From an uncultured Bulleidia sp. (GTDB lineage: Bacteria > Bacillota_I > Bacilli_A > Erysipelotrichales > Erysipelotrichaceae): a stretch of DNA of 9,384 nt. Below, in pieces: positions 1 to 5,879 of this stretch (position 1 is the first letter of the stretch; every line of letters starts with the position of its first letter). The position numbers and the translations under genes are program-made. The stretch is taken from positions 1 to 9,384 of the forward strand of contig CAKVIS010000060.1 of assembly GCA_934754415.1 (NCBI GenBank), written 5' to 3'. The notes beneath the pieces are model-generated. The model worked only from the letters and a program-made list of their open reading frames with translations, was not told the origin of the DNA and did not search any database.

Positions 1-147
1 CTTAATACCTATAATACTTCCATCATCTTCAACACCTACATAAATGGTTCCACCATCACTATTAAGAAAAGCAATTACTTCGCTCTTAACTTCATCAATC
101 AATTCGCGCTTTAATTCTGTATGTTCATCTTCAAAATACTTAGCCAT
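1..147 (-). CDS. AlbA_2/Schlafen-domain protein, N-terminal part only (cut by window edge)
   Basis: The gene starts at an ATG at 147-145 and runs leftwards out of the window, leaving 49 codons. The translation begins MAKYFEDEHTELKREL and continues through a segment with EVIAFLNSDGGTIYVGV, followed by an acidic turn and IIGI. This pattern (E-x-ELK near the start, then EV-AFLN-DGG-IY-GV-DDG) is the hallmark of the AlbA_2 (Schlafen AlbA-like, formerly 'divergent AAA_4') domain. The domain occurs at the N-terminus of putative transcriptional regulators and some defence-linked proteins, and its biochemical role is mostly undefined. An AGAGGTGA ribosome binding site sits about 9 nt upstream and a promoter lies at 172-200. 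The C-terminal part, which would tell a regulator from a nuclease- or ATPase-linked form, is outside the window, so only the domain is called. Confidence 0.8.
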   Translation of the reverse strand, partial: MAKYFEDEHTELKRELIDEVKSEVIAFLNSDGGTIYVGVEDDGSIIGIK

Positions 148-171
148 TTTATAGCGTCACCTCTAATTTTA

Positions 172-200
172 ATAGTATATATAATGACTCAATAAATCAA
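172..200 (-). promoter_or_regulatory. Sigma-A type promoter for the AlbA_2 gene
   Basis: Read on the minus strand, TTGATT (200-195) lies 17 nt before TACTAT (177-172). Transcription would begin near 165 and give a short leader containing the AGAGGTGA site before the ATG at 147. It lies downstream of the peptidase terminator at 305-333, so the AlbA_2 gene is probably a separate unit. This is a consensus match by eye only. Confidence 0.45.
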
Positions 201-304
201 TGAAAAAGAAATTTATTTTATTGTGGCTTATTTCTAAAACTTATTCAGTTATATCTGTCGGCTGTCGAATCAAAATCATGCATGCATTGCGCTTTTGAAA
301 ACAT

Positions 305-333
305 AAAAAGTGCAGTCCTTTTAAAGACTGCAC
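305..333 (-). terminator. Intrinsic terminator of the Nudix-peptidase operon
   Basis: On the minus strand a perfect 8-bp stem, GTGCAGTC with GACTGCAC, encloses an 8-nt loop and is followed directly by TTTTT (309-305). It begins 6 nt after the TAA stop of the S9 peptidase gene. The stem and U-tract are visible directly in the sequence. Confidence 0.85.
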
Positions 334-339
334 CATTGC

Positions 340-2304
340 TTATTTAGCAAATTTATTGAACCAGTTTGTAATTTCTGTCAGACGACGAATACGATGTTTT
401 GGCTTACCACTACGACTTAATTCATGTGTTTCACCATGGAAGATACACATTCTTGTCTCTACACCTTTCAGTGTTAATGCCTGCATCATCTGCATGCCTT
501 CTGGCAATGGACATCTGTGATCCTGGTCGGAATGGATGAATAATGTAGGTGTCTTTGCATTTTCAGCATACTTCAATGGAGAATGGTCCCACAGCTTATC
601 AAATTCAAATGGAGAAGAAGCACCACACTGATCAGGGTTGAAATAAGGACCGATATCACTCATGAAACTCTTGGAAATCCAGTTAGCAATACTTCTCTGG
701 CTTGCTGCACAGCAGAATCTGTCTGTATGACCAACAATCCAGTTGGTCATGAATCCACCATAAGATCCACCTGTTTCACATACTCTGTCTTTATCAATTG
801 CAGGATATCTCTTTAATACTTCATCCGCAAAATCCATCAGATTCTTATAGTCTACATCACCATATAATCCACGGATATCTGCAAACTTATCTCCTCTTCC
901 ATCAGAACCTCTGATGTTTGTAAAGAAGACAAAGTATCCTTCACTTGCCCATACCTGCATTTCATGGAAGAAAGATTCTCCATAAGCAGCTCTAGGTCCA
1001 CCATGAATGTCAAAGACTGCAGGATATTTCTTCTTTGGAGTATAGTCAATTGGCTCAAGTACCCATCCGTTTAGTGTTTCGCCTTCTGAAACATATGTAA
1101 ACTTATTTGGTTTTGCAATGTACTTGTATTCCATAGCTTCATCATTATGATGTGAAAGACATGTAATATTCTTACCATCTTTATCCATGACATATACTTC
1201 CTGGATATGATTCCATGTACTTCCCACAAAGGCAATCTTATCTTCTGCCACATCAAAGCAATTGATAGCATAGCCTTCAGGTTTCACTGTTTTCTTAGTG
1301 AAATCTCCATCATAGTCATAAATAACTGTTTCGTAATCTTCTGTAGCAATTGTATAGTAATGATCATGGAAAGGGGCATGACCTTTACCTCCGCCTAATG
1401 CCATATCTCCTGCAAGAGAACTGTACAGAGATACTTCAGGTTTGAACAATTCTTTTACTGTGTCTTTTTCAAGTTCACACATCTTTAATGTTTCATTGAC
1501 ACCATATTCTTTATGATCTGTAGCCTGAATGTACAGCTTACCGTTCATATAGAAAGGATTGGAGAAAGTATATCCGCTCTTACCATACAGAGTGTCTTTC
1601 TTCTTTGTATCCACATCATAGCTGTAGACTTTATTGAATAAAGATTCACGTGCTTTACGTACGTCTCCTGTATAAATGACTTTCTTACCTTCTACAATGA
1701 ACTCACCTAGATCAAAGGCAGGTGCAGTCACTCTTGTAACCTTTAAAGGATCTGTCTTGATAACGAATAAAGCAGTACGGTTACCATTGATAAAATGCTG
1801 TCCGTTAAACCAGTAAGGTACTTCATCCACTACCTGATAGTTTTCTTTTTCTTCTTTCTGTGCATCTGCATATTTCTTTCTGTCTTCTTCACTCATCTTA
1901 TAGACATCAGGTTCATGCATATCAATTGTTGCTGAAGCCACAAAAGTAGTATCATCCACTTTCTTTAAAGCACCTAAAGCGATTGGTAATGTAACAAACT
2001 TCACTGCTTCTCCACCATGAACAGACATCTTATAAACATCTGTTGTATAAGCAGCTGTATCTTCTGTACTTCTTCTCAATAACAAAGTTTCATCATCATA
2101 CCATCCGATGATAGTCGCATCTAATGTAGCAGTCAGCTGTCTTGGTGTATCGTTTTCAATTACCCATACATCTCTTCTGTACACATTCTTCTTTTCATCA
2201 CTTCTTGCAAGCTGATACGCAAGCATTGTTCCGGAAGGATTGTACTGCAGGTTTTCAATAAACTTGAATTCCAGCAAATCATTGATCTTTACTTTGTTTT
2301 TCAT
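340..2304 (-). CDS. S9 family serine peptidase (prolyl oligopeptidase / acylaminoacyl-peptidase type)
   Basis: A 654-residue protein with the S9 two-domain plan: a beta-propeller-like N-terminal part (about 1-400) with repeated short strand and Asp/Gly-turn segments, and a C-terminal alpha/beta-hydrolase part (about 410-654). The oxyanion-region motif HGGP is at 434-437. The nucleophile is Ser514 in GGSYGGF, the acid is probably Asp595 in SDQDHRCP, and the base is His627 in HGETHELS. Family members cleave short peptides next to proline or release acyl-amino acids; the exact specificity cannot be read here. There is no signal peptide or membrane segment, so it should be cytoplasmic and act in late peptide breakdown. 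Its ATG overlaps the upstream Nudix stop as ATGA (2304-2301), yet it has its own strong site (AAGGAGAGAGG), so it is co-transcribed and probably translationally coupled. Full length, with all catalytic residues present. Confidence 0.93.
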   Translation of the reverse strand: MKNKVKINDLLEFKFIENLQYNPSGTMLAYQLARSDEKKNVYRRDVWVIENDTPRQLTATLDATIIGWYDDETLLLRRSTEDTAAYTTDVYKMSVHGGEAVKFVTLPIALGALKKVDDTTFVASATIDMHEPDVYKMSEEDRKKYADAQKEEKENYQVVDEVPYWFNGQHFINGNRTALFVIKTDPLKVTRVTAPAFDLGEFIVEGKKVIYTGDVRKARESLFNKVYSYDVDTKKKDTLYGKSGYTFSNPFYMNGKLYIQATDHKEYGVNETLKMCELEKDTVKELFKPEVSLYSSLAGDMALGGGKGHAPFHDHYYTIATEDYETVIYDYDGDFTKKTVKPEGYAINCFDVAEDKIAFVGSTWNHIQEVYVMDKDGKNITCLSHHNDEAMEYKYIAKPNKFTYVSEGETLNGWVLEPIDYTPKKKYPAVFDIHGGPRAAYGESFFHEMQVWASEGYFVFFTNIRGSDGRGDKFADIRGLYGDVDYKNLMDFADEVLKRYPAIDKDRVCETGGSYGGFMTNWIVGHTDRFCCAASQRSIANWISKSFMSDIGPYFNPDQCGASSPFEFDKLWDHSPLKYAENAKTPTLFIHSDQDHRCPLPEGMQMMQALTLKGVETRMCIFHGETHELSRSGKPKHRIRRLTEITNWFNKFAK

Positions 2305-2837
2305 AGATTTCCTCTCTCCTTGTTTTCCTTTACCAGAAATGTCATTCCTATTGTTTTGGCATCCGGTATTGCATTTGAAAGTATTTTATCACTCAACTCA
2401 TCCAATGTCAGTTTACATACATCTATACGTTCATCTTCATCCAGATGCTGACCGACATACTTTCCTTTTTTCGCATAGTACATATCTATGACTTCTGTAT
2501 CATAGGCAGGTGTTGGAAACATCTTTCCAAGATACTTCCAGTCCGTACCTTCATACCCTGTTTCTTCTATGATTTCTCGCTGTGCAGTAGTTAAAGGATC
2601 TTCGCCTTTTTCTTTCTTTCCTGCAGGAAATTCCAGGGTTTCCTGCTGTTGGGCATATCTGAATTGTCTGACCATAAAAAATGTTCCATCTGTATCTTCA
2701 AGAGCTATGCCTACCCCACCCGGATGTTCCACTACTTCTCTGTCCACAACACTTCCATCATCCAGCTCTGCAGTATCTTTTCTTACATGCAGGATGGCAC
2801 CGTCATAAATAGATTCTTTTGTGATTGTTTTTTCCAT
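2301..2837 (-). CDS. nudF: Nudix hydrolase, probable ADP-ribose pyrophosphatase
   Basis: A 178-residue protein with a complete Nudix box at 73-95, following G-x5-E-x7-REUxEExGU with REIIEE at 87-92 as the metal-binding core. The preceding QFRYA and LEFPAGKKEKGE segments, and a proline about 15 residues after the box (P110 in FPTPAYDTE), are typical of the ADP-ribose pyrophosphatase subgroup. Those enzymes split ADP-ribose into AMP and ribose 5-phosphate and so clear a reactive nucleotide sugar. Substrate assignment within Nudix families is uncertain from sequence, and the gene symbol is by subgroup similarity. It is the first gene of a two-gene minus-strand operon and overlaps the S9 peptidase gene by 4 nt. 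The ATG at 2837 is preceded by AGAGGAAA, about 11 nt from the start. Confidence 0.88.
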   Translation of the reverse strand: MEKTITKESIYDGAILHVRKDTAELDDGSVVDREVVEHPGGVGIALEDTDGTFFMVRQFRYAQQQETLEFPAGKKEKGEDPLTTAQREIIEETGYEGTDWKYLGKMFPTPAYDTEVIDMYYAKKGKYVGQHLDEDERIDVCKLTLDELSDKILSNAIPDAKTIGMTFLVKENKERGNL

Positions 2838-2839
2838 AT

Positions 2840-2856
2840 ATAGTATTTCCTCTACT
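2840..2856 (-). repeat. 17-nt leader repeat, copy A (at the Nudix ribosome binding site)
   Basis: On the minus strand this reads AGTAGAGGAAATACTAT, ending 2 nt before the Nudix ATG. The same 17 nt occur on the plus strand at 2992-3008 at the start of the MetE-like gene, so the two divergent mRNAs carry the same sequence around their ribosome binding sites. AGTA and TACT at the ends can pair, presenting GAGGAAA in a 7-nt loop. Part of the identity comes from the shared ribosome binding site. Confidence 0.6.
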
Positions 2857-2860
2857 CCCC

Positions 2861-2888
2861 ATTGTACTTACTTATTTTTAGACAACAA
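2861..2888 (-). promoter_or_regulatory. Probable promoter of the Nudix-peptidase operon
   Basis: Minus strand: TTGTTG (2888-2883), a 16-nt spacer, then TACAAT (2866-2861), five of six matches to the -10 consensus. The predicted start near 2854 leaves a leader of about 17 nt that begins close to the shared leader repeat. Consensus matching by eye only. Confidence 0.45.
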
Positions 2889-2914
2889 GTGGATTAATGG
2901 CTTATTCATTCATT

Positions 2915-2939
2915 ATATTTGTAAATAATTTACAAATAT
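2915..2939. promoter_or_regulatory. Perfect 25-bp palindrome, probable operator between divergent genes
   Basis: ATATTTGTAAAT (2915-2926), a single central A at 2927, then ATTTACAAATAT (2928-2939): two perfect 12-bp arms around one base. It lies between the divergent Nudix and MetE-like genes. A possible plus-strand -10, TATAGT, is at 2946-2951 with no good -35 at normal spacing, so the palindrome would cover the -35 region of the MetE-like promoter. It has no U-tract and is not at a gene end, so it is not a terminator. The odd-centred layout with an AAT-N-ATT core recalls Fur-family 7-1-7 boxes, and the TTGT/ACAA ends recall Rex sites, but neither consensus fits fully. The regulator is unknown. 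Confidence 0.65.
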
Positions 2940-2991
2940 TGAAAATATAGTGAAAACATTCTATGAAACTGTTATCATAGCTTCACCGGAA

Positions 2992-3008
2992 AGTAGAGGA
3001 AATACTAT
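2992..3008 (+). repeat. 17-nt leader repeat, copy B (at the MetE-like start)
   Basis: AGTAGAGGAAATACTAT, identical to the minus-strand copy at 2840-2856. Here the repeat runs into the ATG at 3007, and AGAGG is the ribosome binding site about 8 nt from the start. The third gene start here, that of the S9 peptidase, has a similar but shorter match (AGAGGAAATCTATG). Confidence 0.6.
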
Positions 3009-4119
3009 GAGAGTACCATATAGATATGATTATGTAGGCAGTTTTTTAAGACCTGAGAAATTAAAAGAAGCACGTAAACAATACGAAAACAAAGAAATTG
3101 AGTACGTATCTTTAAAGAAAGTAGAAGATGAATGTATTACAGAGCTTGTAACTAAGCAAAAACAGGCAGGGTATCATTTCATTACTGACGGAGAATTCAG
3201 AAGAACCTGGTGGCACATGGATTTCTTCTGGGGTTTAAACGGTATTGAAAAAGTAAACACCATAGATGGTTTACACTTCCATGGAGAAACCACAAGAAAT
3301 GAAAGTGCCAGAATTACCGGTAAGATTTCCGGTAAAGGTCATCCATTTGTGGAAGACTTCAAGTTTGTGAAGCAATTTGAAGAAGAAGGGGTGGAAGTCA
3401 AGCAAACCATTCCTACTCCTACCCAGTTACTGGCACAGTTAAGACTGCCTGAATTTCAGAAAGAGAATGAGGCTGTATATCCTGACCAGGAAGAATTAAA
3501 GAAAGATATTGTCAAAGCCTATACAGAAGTGATTGAAGAACTGTACGCAGCTGGTTGCAGAAACCTTCAGTTTGATGACTGTACATGGACATTGTATGCT
3601 GACCCTGACATGTGGAATCAGTTTGGTTTGACAGAAGAAAAACTTAAAGCCATCTGTGAAGAAGGTGTGGCATTAAATAATGCAGTACTTGCATGTAAGA
3701 AAGAAGACATGGTCATCAATACCCATGTATGCCGTGGTAATTTCCATTCCACATATGCCAATGTCGGCCCTTATGACCCTGTTGCGCCATACTTATTTGC
3801 CAAAGAAGACGTCGATGCCTTTTACTTGGAATATGACAGCGACAGAGCAGGTGGTTTTGAACCGTTAAAATATGTTCCAGATCATAAAAAAGTAGTTCTG
3901 GGACTTATCACAAGCAAAAATGGAGAACTGGAAGATAAACTCAGAATCATCCGTCGTATCCACCAGGCTGCTCTCTATCATCCTCTTCAAAATCTTTGTC
4001 TGTCTCCTCAATGTGGATTTGCCTCTACAGAAGAAGGTAATAAACTCACAGAAGAACAGCAATGGGCAAAACTTGCTTTAATCAAAGAGATTGCTGAAGA
4101 AGTCTGGAAAGATTGTTAA
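3007..4119 (+). CDS. Core MetE-like methyltransferase (cobalamin-independent methionine synthase C-terminal family, YxjG/YxjH type)
   Basis: A 370-residue protein matching only the catalytic C-terminal barrel of MetE, as in the Bacillus YxjG/YxjH group. It begins with YDYVGSFLRPEKLKEAR and has the family segment TDGEFRRTWWHMDF. Zinc ligands match the MetE set: His240 and Cys242 in THVCRGNF, Glu275 in YLEYDSDR, and Cys336 in SPQCGFAS. The reaction is expected to be methyl transfer to a zinc-bound thiolate such as homocysteine. The methyl donor of core-only members is not settled, because the N-terminal half that helps full MetE bind folate is absent. I chose the ATG at 3007, preceded by AGAGG, over an in-frame GTG at 2950 that has no ribosome binding site and lies next to the putative -10. 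It is the first gene of a plus-strand set, 41 nt before the DNPH1-like gene. No S-box-like leader is visible. Confidence 0.88.
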   Translation: MRVPYRYDYVGSFLRPEKLKEARKQYENKEIEYVSLKKVEDECITELVTKQKQAGYHFITDGEFRRTWWHMDFFWGLNGIEKVNTIDGLHFHGETTRNESARITGKISGKGHPFVEDFKFVKQFEEEGVEVKQTIPTPTQLLAQLRLPEFQKENEAVYPDQEELKKDIVKAYTEVIEELYAAGCRNLQFDDCTWTLYADPDMWNQFGLTEEKLKAICEEGVALNNAVLACKKEDMVINTHVCRGNFHSTYANVGPYDPVAPYLFAKEDVDAFYLEYDSDRAGGFEPLKYVPDHKKVVLGLITSKNGELEDKLRIIRRIHQAALYHPLQNLCLSPQCGFASTEEGNKLTEEQQWAKLALIKEIAEEVWKDC

Positions 4120-4133
4120 CAAAACACTATACT
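4105..4133 (+). promoter_or_regulatory. Possible internal promoter before the DNPH1-like gene
   Basis: TGGAAA (4105-4110, four of six -35 matches), a 17-nt spacer, then TATACT (4128-4133) overlap the end of the MetE-like gene. They would give a short leader ending in AGAAGGAG before the ATG at 4161. It could allow the hydrolase to be expressed apart from the MetE-like gene. The -35 is weak, so this is tentative. Confidence 0.3.
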
Positions 4134-4160
4134 TACTTTTAAAGAGAGAAGGAGATTTTT

Positions 4161-4568
4161 ATGAAGAAAGTATATTTTGCAGGATCTATCCGTGGTGGAA
4201 GAGAAGATGCTCAGCTCTATAAAGACACCATTGATTTTATTAATCAGACAGCTGTGGTTTTGACAGAACAGGTAGGAGACATGCAAAGATCTCTTTCAGA
4301 ACAAAGTGTGGATAAAGATGCCTTGATTTATATACAGGATACCAACTGGTTAAAAGAATGTGATGTAGTGATTGCAGAATGTACACACCCATCCTTAGGT
4401 GTAGGATATGAAATGGCCTATGCAGAAAAACTGAGTAAGCCAACCTATATCTTCTACAGAAGTAAAGATACCCAGTTAAGTGCCATGTTAAAAGGGAATA
4501 CCTATTTCCACATTCAGTCTTATGAAACAAAAGAAGAATTATTCTCTTATATTTCAAAGATTCTCTGA
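4161..4568 (+). CDS. DNPH1/Rcl-like 2'-deoxynucleoside 5'-phosphate N-hydrolase
   Basis: A 135-residue protein of the nucleoside 2-deoxyribosyltransferase superfamily that resembles mammalian DNPH1 (Rcl) along its length. Shared blocks are YFAGSIRGGRED (5-16), VLTEQV (33-38), QDTNWL (59-64), HPSLGVGYE (76-84) and LSAMLKG (106-112). Residues equivalent to those of the rat Rcl active site are present: Tyr5, Arg11, Asp60, Ser78, the catalytic Glu84, and Ser107. The known enzyme cleaves the N-glycosidic bond of deoxynucleoside monophosphates, releasing a base and deoxyribose 5-phosphate. The mammalian enzyme clears 5-hydroxymethyl-dUMP. The bacterial substrate is unknown, and a deoxyribosyl transfer activity cannot be excluded. 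The protein lacks the N-terminal tail of the mammalian form. The ATG at 4161 follows AGAAGGAG at good spacing. The TGA stop is 80 nt before the MFS start, with a hairpin between. Confidence 0.85.
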   Translation: MKKVYFAGSIRGGREDAQLYKDTIDFINQTAVVLTEQVGDMQRSLSEQSVDKDALIYIQDTNWLKECDVVIAECTHPSLGVGYEMAYAEKLSKPTYIFYRSKDTQLSAMLKGNTYFHIQSYETKEELFSYISKIL

Positions 4569-4592
4569 CACATTATTCCAAGATTCACATAC

Positions 4593-4648
4593 AAATACCT
4601 CTTATGAAAAGTACTCTGCTAGAATATTTTCAGAAAGAGGTATTTTTT
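4593..4648 (+). promoter_or_regulatory. Hairpin burying the MFS ribosome binding site, with terminator-like U-tract
   Basis: AAATACCTCTT (4593-4603) pairs perfectly with AAGAGGTATTT (4635-4645). Inside it, TGAAAA (4605-4610) pairs with TTTTCA (4627-4632), giving 17 bp with a small internal loop and a 16-nt apical loop. The right arm contains AGAGG, the ribosome binding site of the MFS gene, and six T residues (4643-4648) run straight into the ATG at 4649. In read-through RNA from the DNPH1-like gene this fold would either terminate transcription or block initiation. The apical loop holds TGCTAGAAT (4617-4625), an extended -10 match; RNA started from it near 4632 would lack the left arm and leave the site open. 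Pairing is seen directly; function is inferred. Confidence 0.7.
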
Positions 4649-5836
4649 ATGAATAAAAATCAAATACTGAACGTAAAGTATGCATGTGTGAATGCGGCCT
4701 ACCTGATGCTGATATGTGCCACTTCCGGATATGCCTACAACTATCTGTCTCAATGTGGATTTACAGATGGACAGACAGGTACTATCATCACTGTCATTTC
4801 CATTCTTGGAGTACTTGGGCAGACATTCTTTGGATCCATCATTGATAAAAGTAAATCTCTTGATGAAAGAAACTTCATATCTATAACCATGGGTATTTCC
4901 ATTACTGCCTGTATTTTACTGGCAGTTCTTCCTTCCAGCAGTTTCTTAACCATCCTGTTATGTGTTATCGGGTTTACAAGCACCGCTACAGGAATGCCGT
5001 TTCTCAGCAGTATGGCCTTCATCTATGAGCAGGAAGGTTTCACAATCAACTACGGACTGGGAAGAGGCATTGGATCTGCTGCCTATGCAGTAGGTTCCGC
5101 TCTGCTTGGTAAGCTATGGGCTTCTTTTGGTAAGAGTGCTTTACCGTATTATGTGATTCTCTTTGCCTTAGCTACCTTACTCCTTGTCAGATGGATGCCC
5201 GCAGCCAGGAAAGCAAAAAGTACTTCTTCAGCAGATTCTTCTTTATCTTATGGGGCATTCTTTAAAAAATACAAAGCAATTATCTTACCAGCTGCAGGTA
5301 TGGTATGTATCTACTTCTGTCACATGCTGGTAAATACCTACTTTGCAAAAATCATTATGAATATTATCGGAGACTCTGCTGTATCTGTGGAAAGTGTACA
5401 GGGAACCGCCCTGTTTATTCAGGCAATGTGCGAACTTCCAACCATGTTTGCCTTTGGATGGCTGATTAACAAATTCACCATAAACAGATTACTTATCTTC
5501 TGTGCTGTTGCCTTCTCTGTAAAACATGCCTTATTACTTGTTTGTTCTTCCGTACCAATGTTATACGCCATCATGGTATTGCAGATGATCACCTATGCTA
5601 TTCTGTGTCCGGGCAGCGTATATCTTGCCAATGAAATTGTCTCTGCAAAAGACAGAAACAAAGGACAGGCAATAATAGGTATTACCGCTACTGCAGGTGG
5701 TTTATTATCCAGCTTTATTGGTGGTCAGCTATTCCAGTTAACTTCCATTTCCAATGTAGTACTTGTCGGAACGATTGTTTCCACGATTGGTTCGGTATTA
5801 CTGGTAATCGGCGTATTACAGCTAAAAAAGAAATAG
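4649..5836 (+). CDS. MFS permease (MFS_1_like / LacY-nucleoside symporter-like group)
   Basis: A 395-residue integral membrane protein with about 12 predicted membrane spans (roughly 8-30, 42-64, 77-94, 100-120, 138-158, 166-183, 210-232, 250-272, 280-298, 302-322, 340-360, 368-388) and a charged central loop near 184-208. The segment YGLGRGIGSAAYAVGS (135-150) and the late GQAIIGITATAGGLLSSFIGG region resemble the MFS_1_like and oligosaccharide or nucleoside proton-symporter groups. The substrate cannot be read from sequence. An in-frame ATG at 4604 would add 15 residues, but it has no ribosome binding site and lies inside the hairpin; the ATG at 4649 follows AGAGG by 9 nt and starts at the usual N-terminus. 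Position behind a MetE-like and a DNPH1-like gene hints at a nucleoside or methylated compound. It ends at a shared bidirectional terminator. Confidence 0.87.
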   Translation: MNKNQILNVKYACVNAAYLMLICATSGYAYNYLSQCGFTDGQTGTIITVISILGVLGQTFFGSIIDKSKSLDERNFISITMGISITACILLAVLPSSSFLTILLCVIGFTSTATGMPFLSSMAFIYEQEGFTINYGLGRGIGSAAYAVGSALLGKLWASFGKSALPYYVILFALATLLLVRWMPAARKAKSTSSADSSLSYGAFFKKYKAIILPAAGMVCIYFCHMLVNTYFAKIIMNIIGDSAVSVESVQGTALFIQAMCELPTMFAFGWLINKFTINRLLIFCAVAFSVKHALLLVCSSVPMLYAIMVLQMITYAILCPGSVYLANEIVSAKDRNKGQAIIGITATAGGLLSSFIGGQLFQLTSISNVVLVGTIVSTIGSVLLVIGVLQLKKK

Positions 5837-5841
5837 GCGAA

Positions 5842-5879
5842 AAGAAAACATCTGAGTCATCACTTAGATGCTTTTTCTT
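5842..5879. terminator. Bidirectional terminator between the convergent MFS and zinc-ribbon genes
   Basis: CATCTGAGT (5849-5857) pairs with ACTTAGATG (5862-5870), with one G-U pair and the loop CATC. The stem is flanked by an A-rich arm (5842-5848) and a T-rich arm (5872-5879), so it serves both strands and may extend through the A/T arms. It overlaps the last codons and the TGA stop (5862-5860) of the minus-strand gene. Confidence 0.8.

Noticed and set aside
271..299. ATGCATGCAT palindrome with flanking CAAAA/TTTTG as an operator
   Set aside because: The central palindrome is a simple dinucleotide-like repeat, the flanks are 5 bp and asymmetrically spaced, and it is about 70 bp upstream of the nearest promoter.
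583..2300. Several short plus- and minus-strand open frames within the S9 peptidase gene
   Set aside because: All lie in alternative frames of a conserved full-length gene and have no recognisable motifs.
2950..3006. In-frame GTG at 2950 as the start of the MetE-like gene
   Set aside because: No ribosome binding site, the added 19 residues do not look like the family, and it overlaps the probable -10 region.
2838..3006. S-box, T-box or other riboswitch upstream of the MetE-like gene
   Set aside because: The whole divergent gap is only 169 nt, the expected leader is about 50 nt, and no terminator/antiterminator pair or riboswitch core is visible.
4240..4557. 105-codon minus-strand open frame opposite the DNPH1-like gene
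   Set aside because: It is a shadow of a gene with a clear family match; the translation is rich in Leu/His/Tyr without domain features and no ribosome binding site was seen.
4604..4648. In-frame ATG at 4604 as the MFS start, or a separate leader peptide
   Set aside because: There is no ribosome binding site before it, it lies inside the hairpin, and homology to MFS proteins begins after the ATG at 4649, which has AGAGG at proper spacing.
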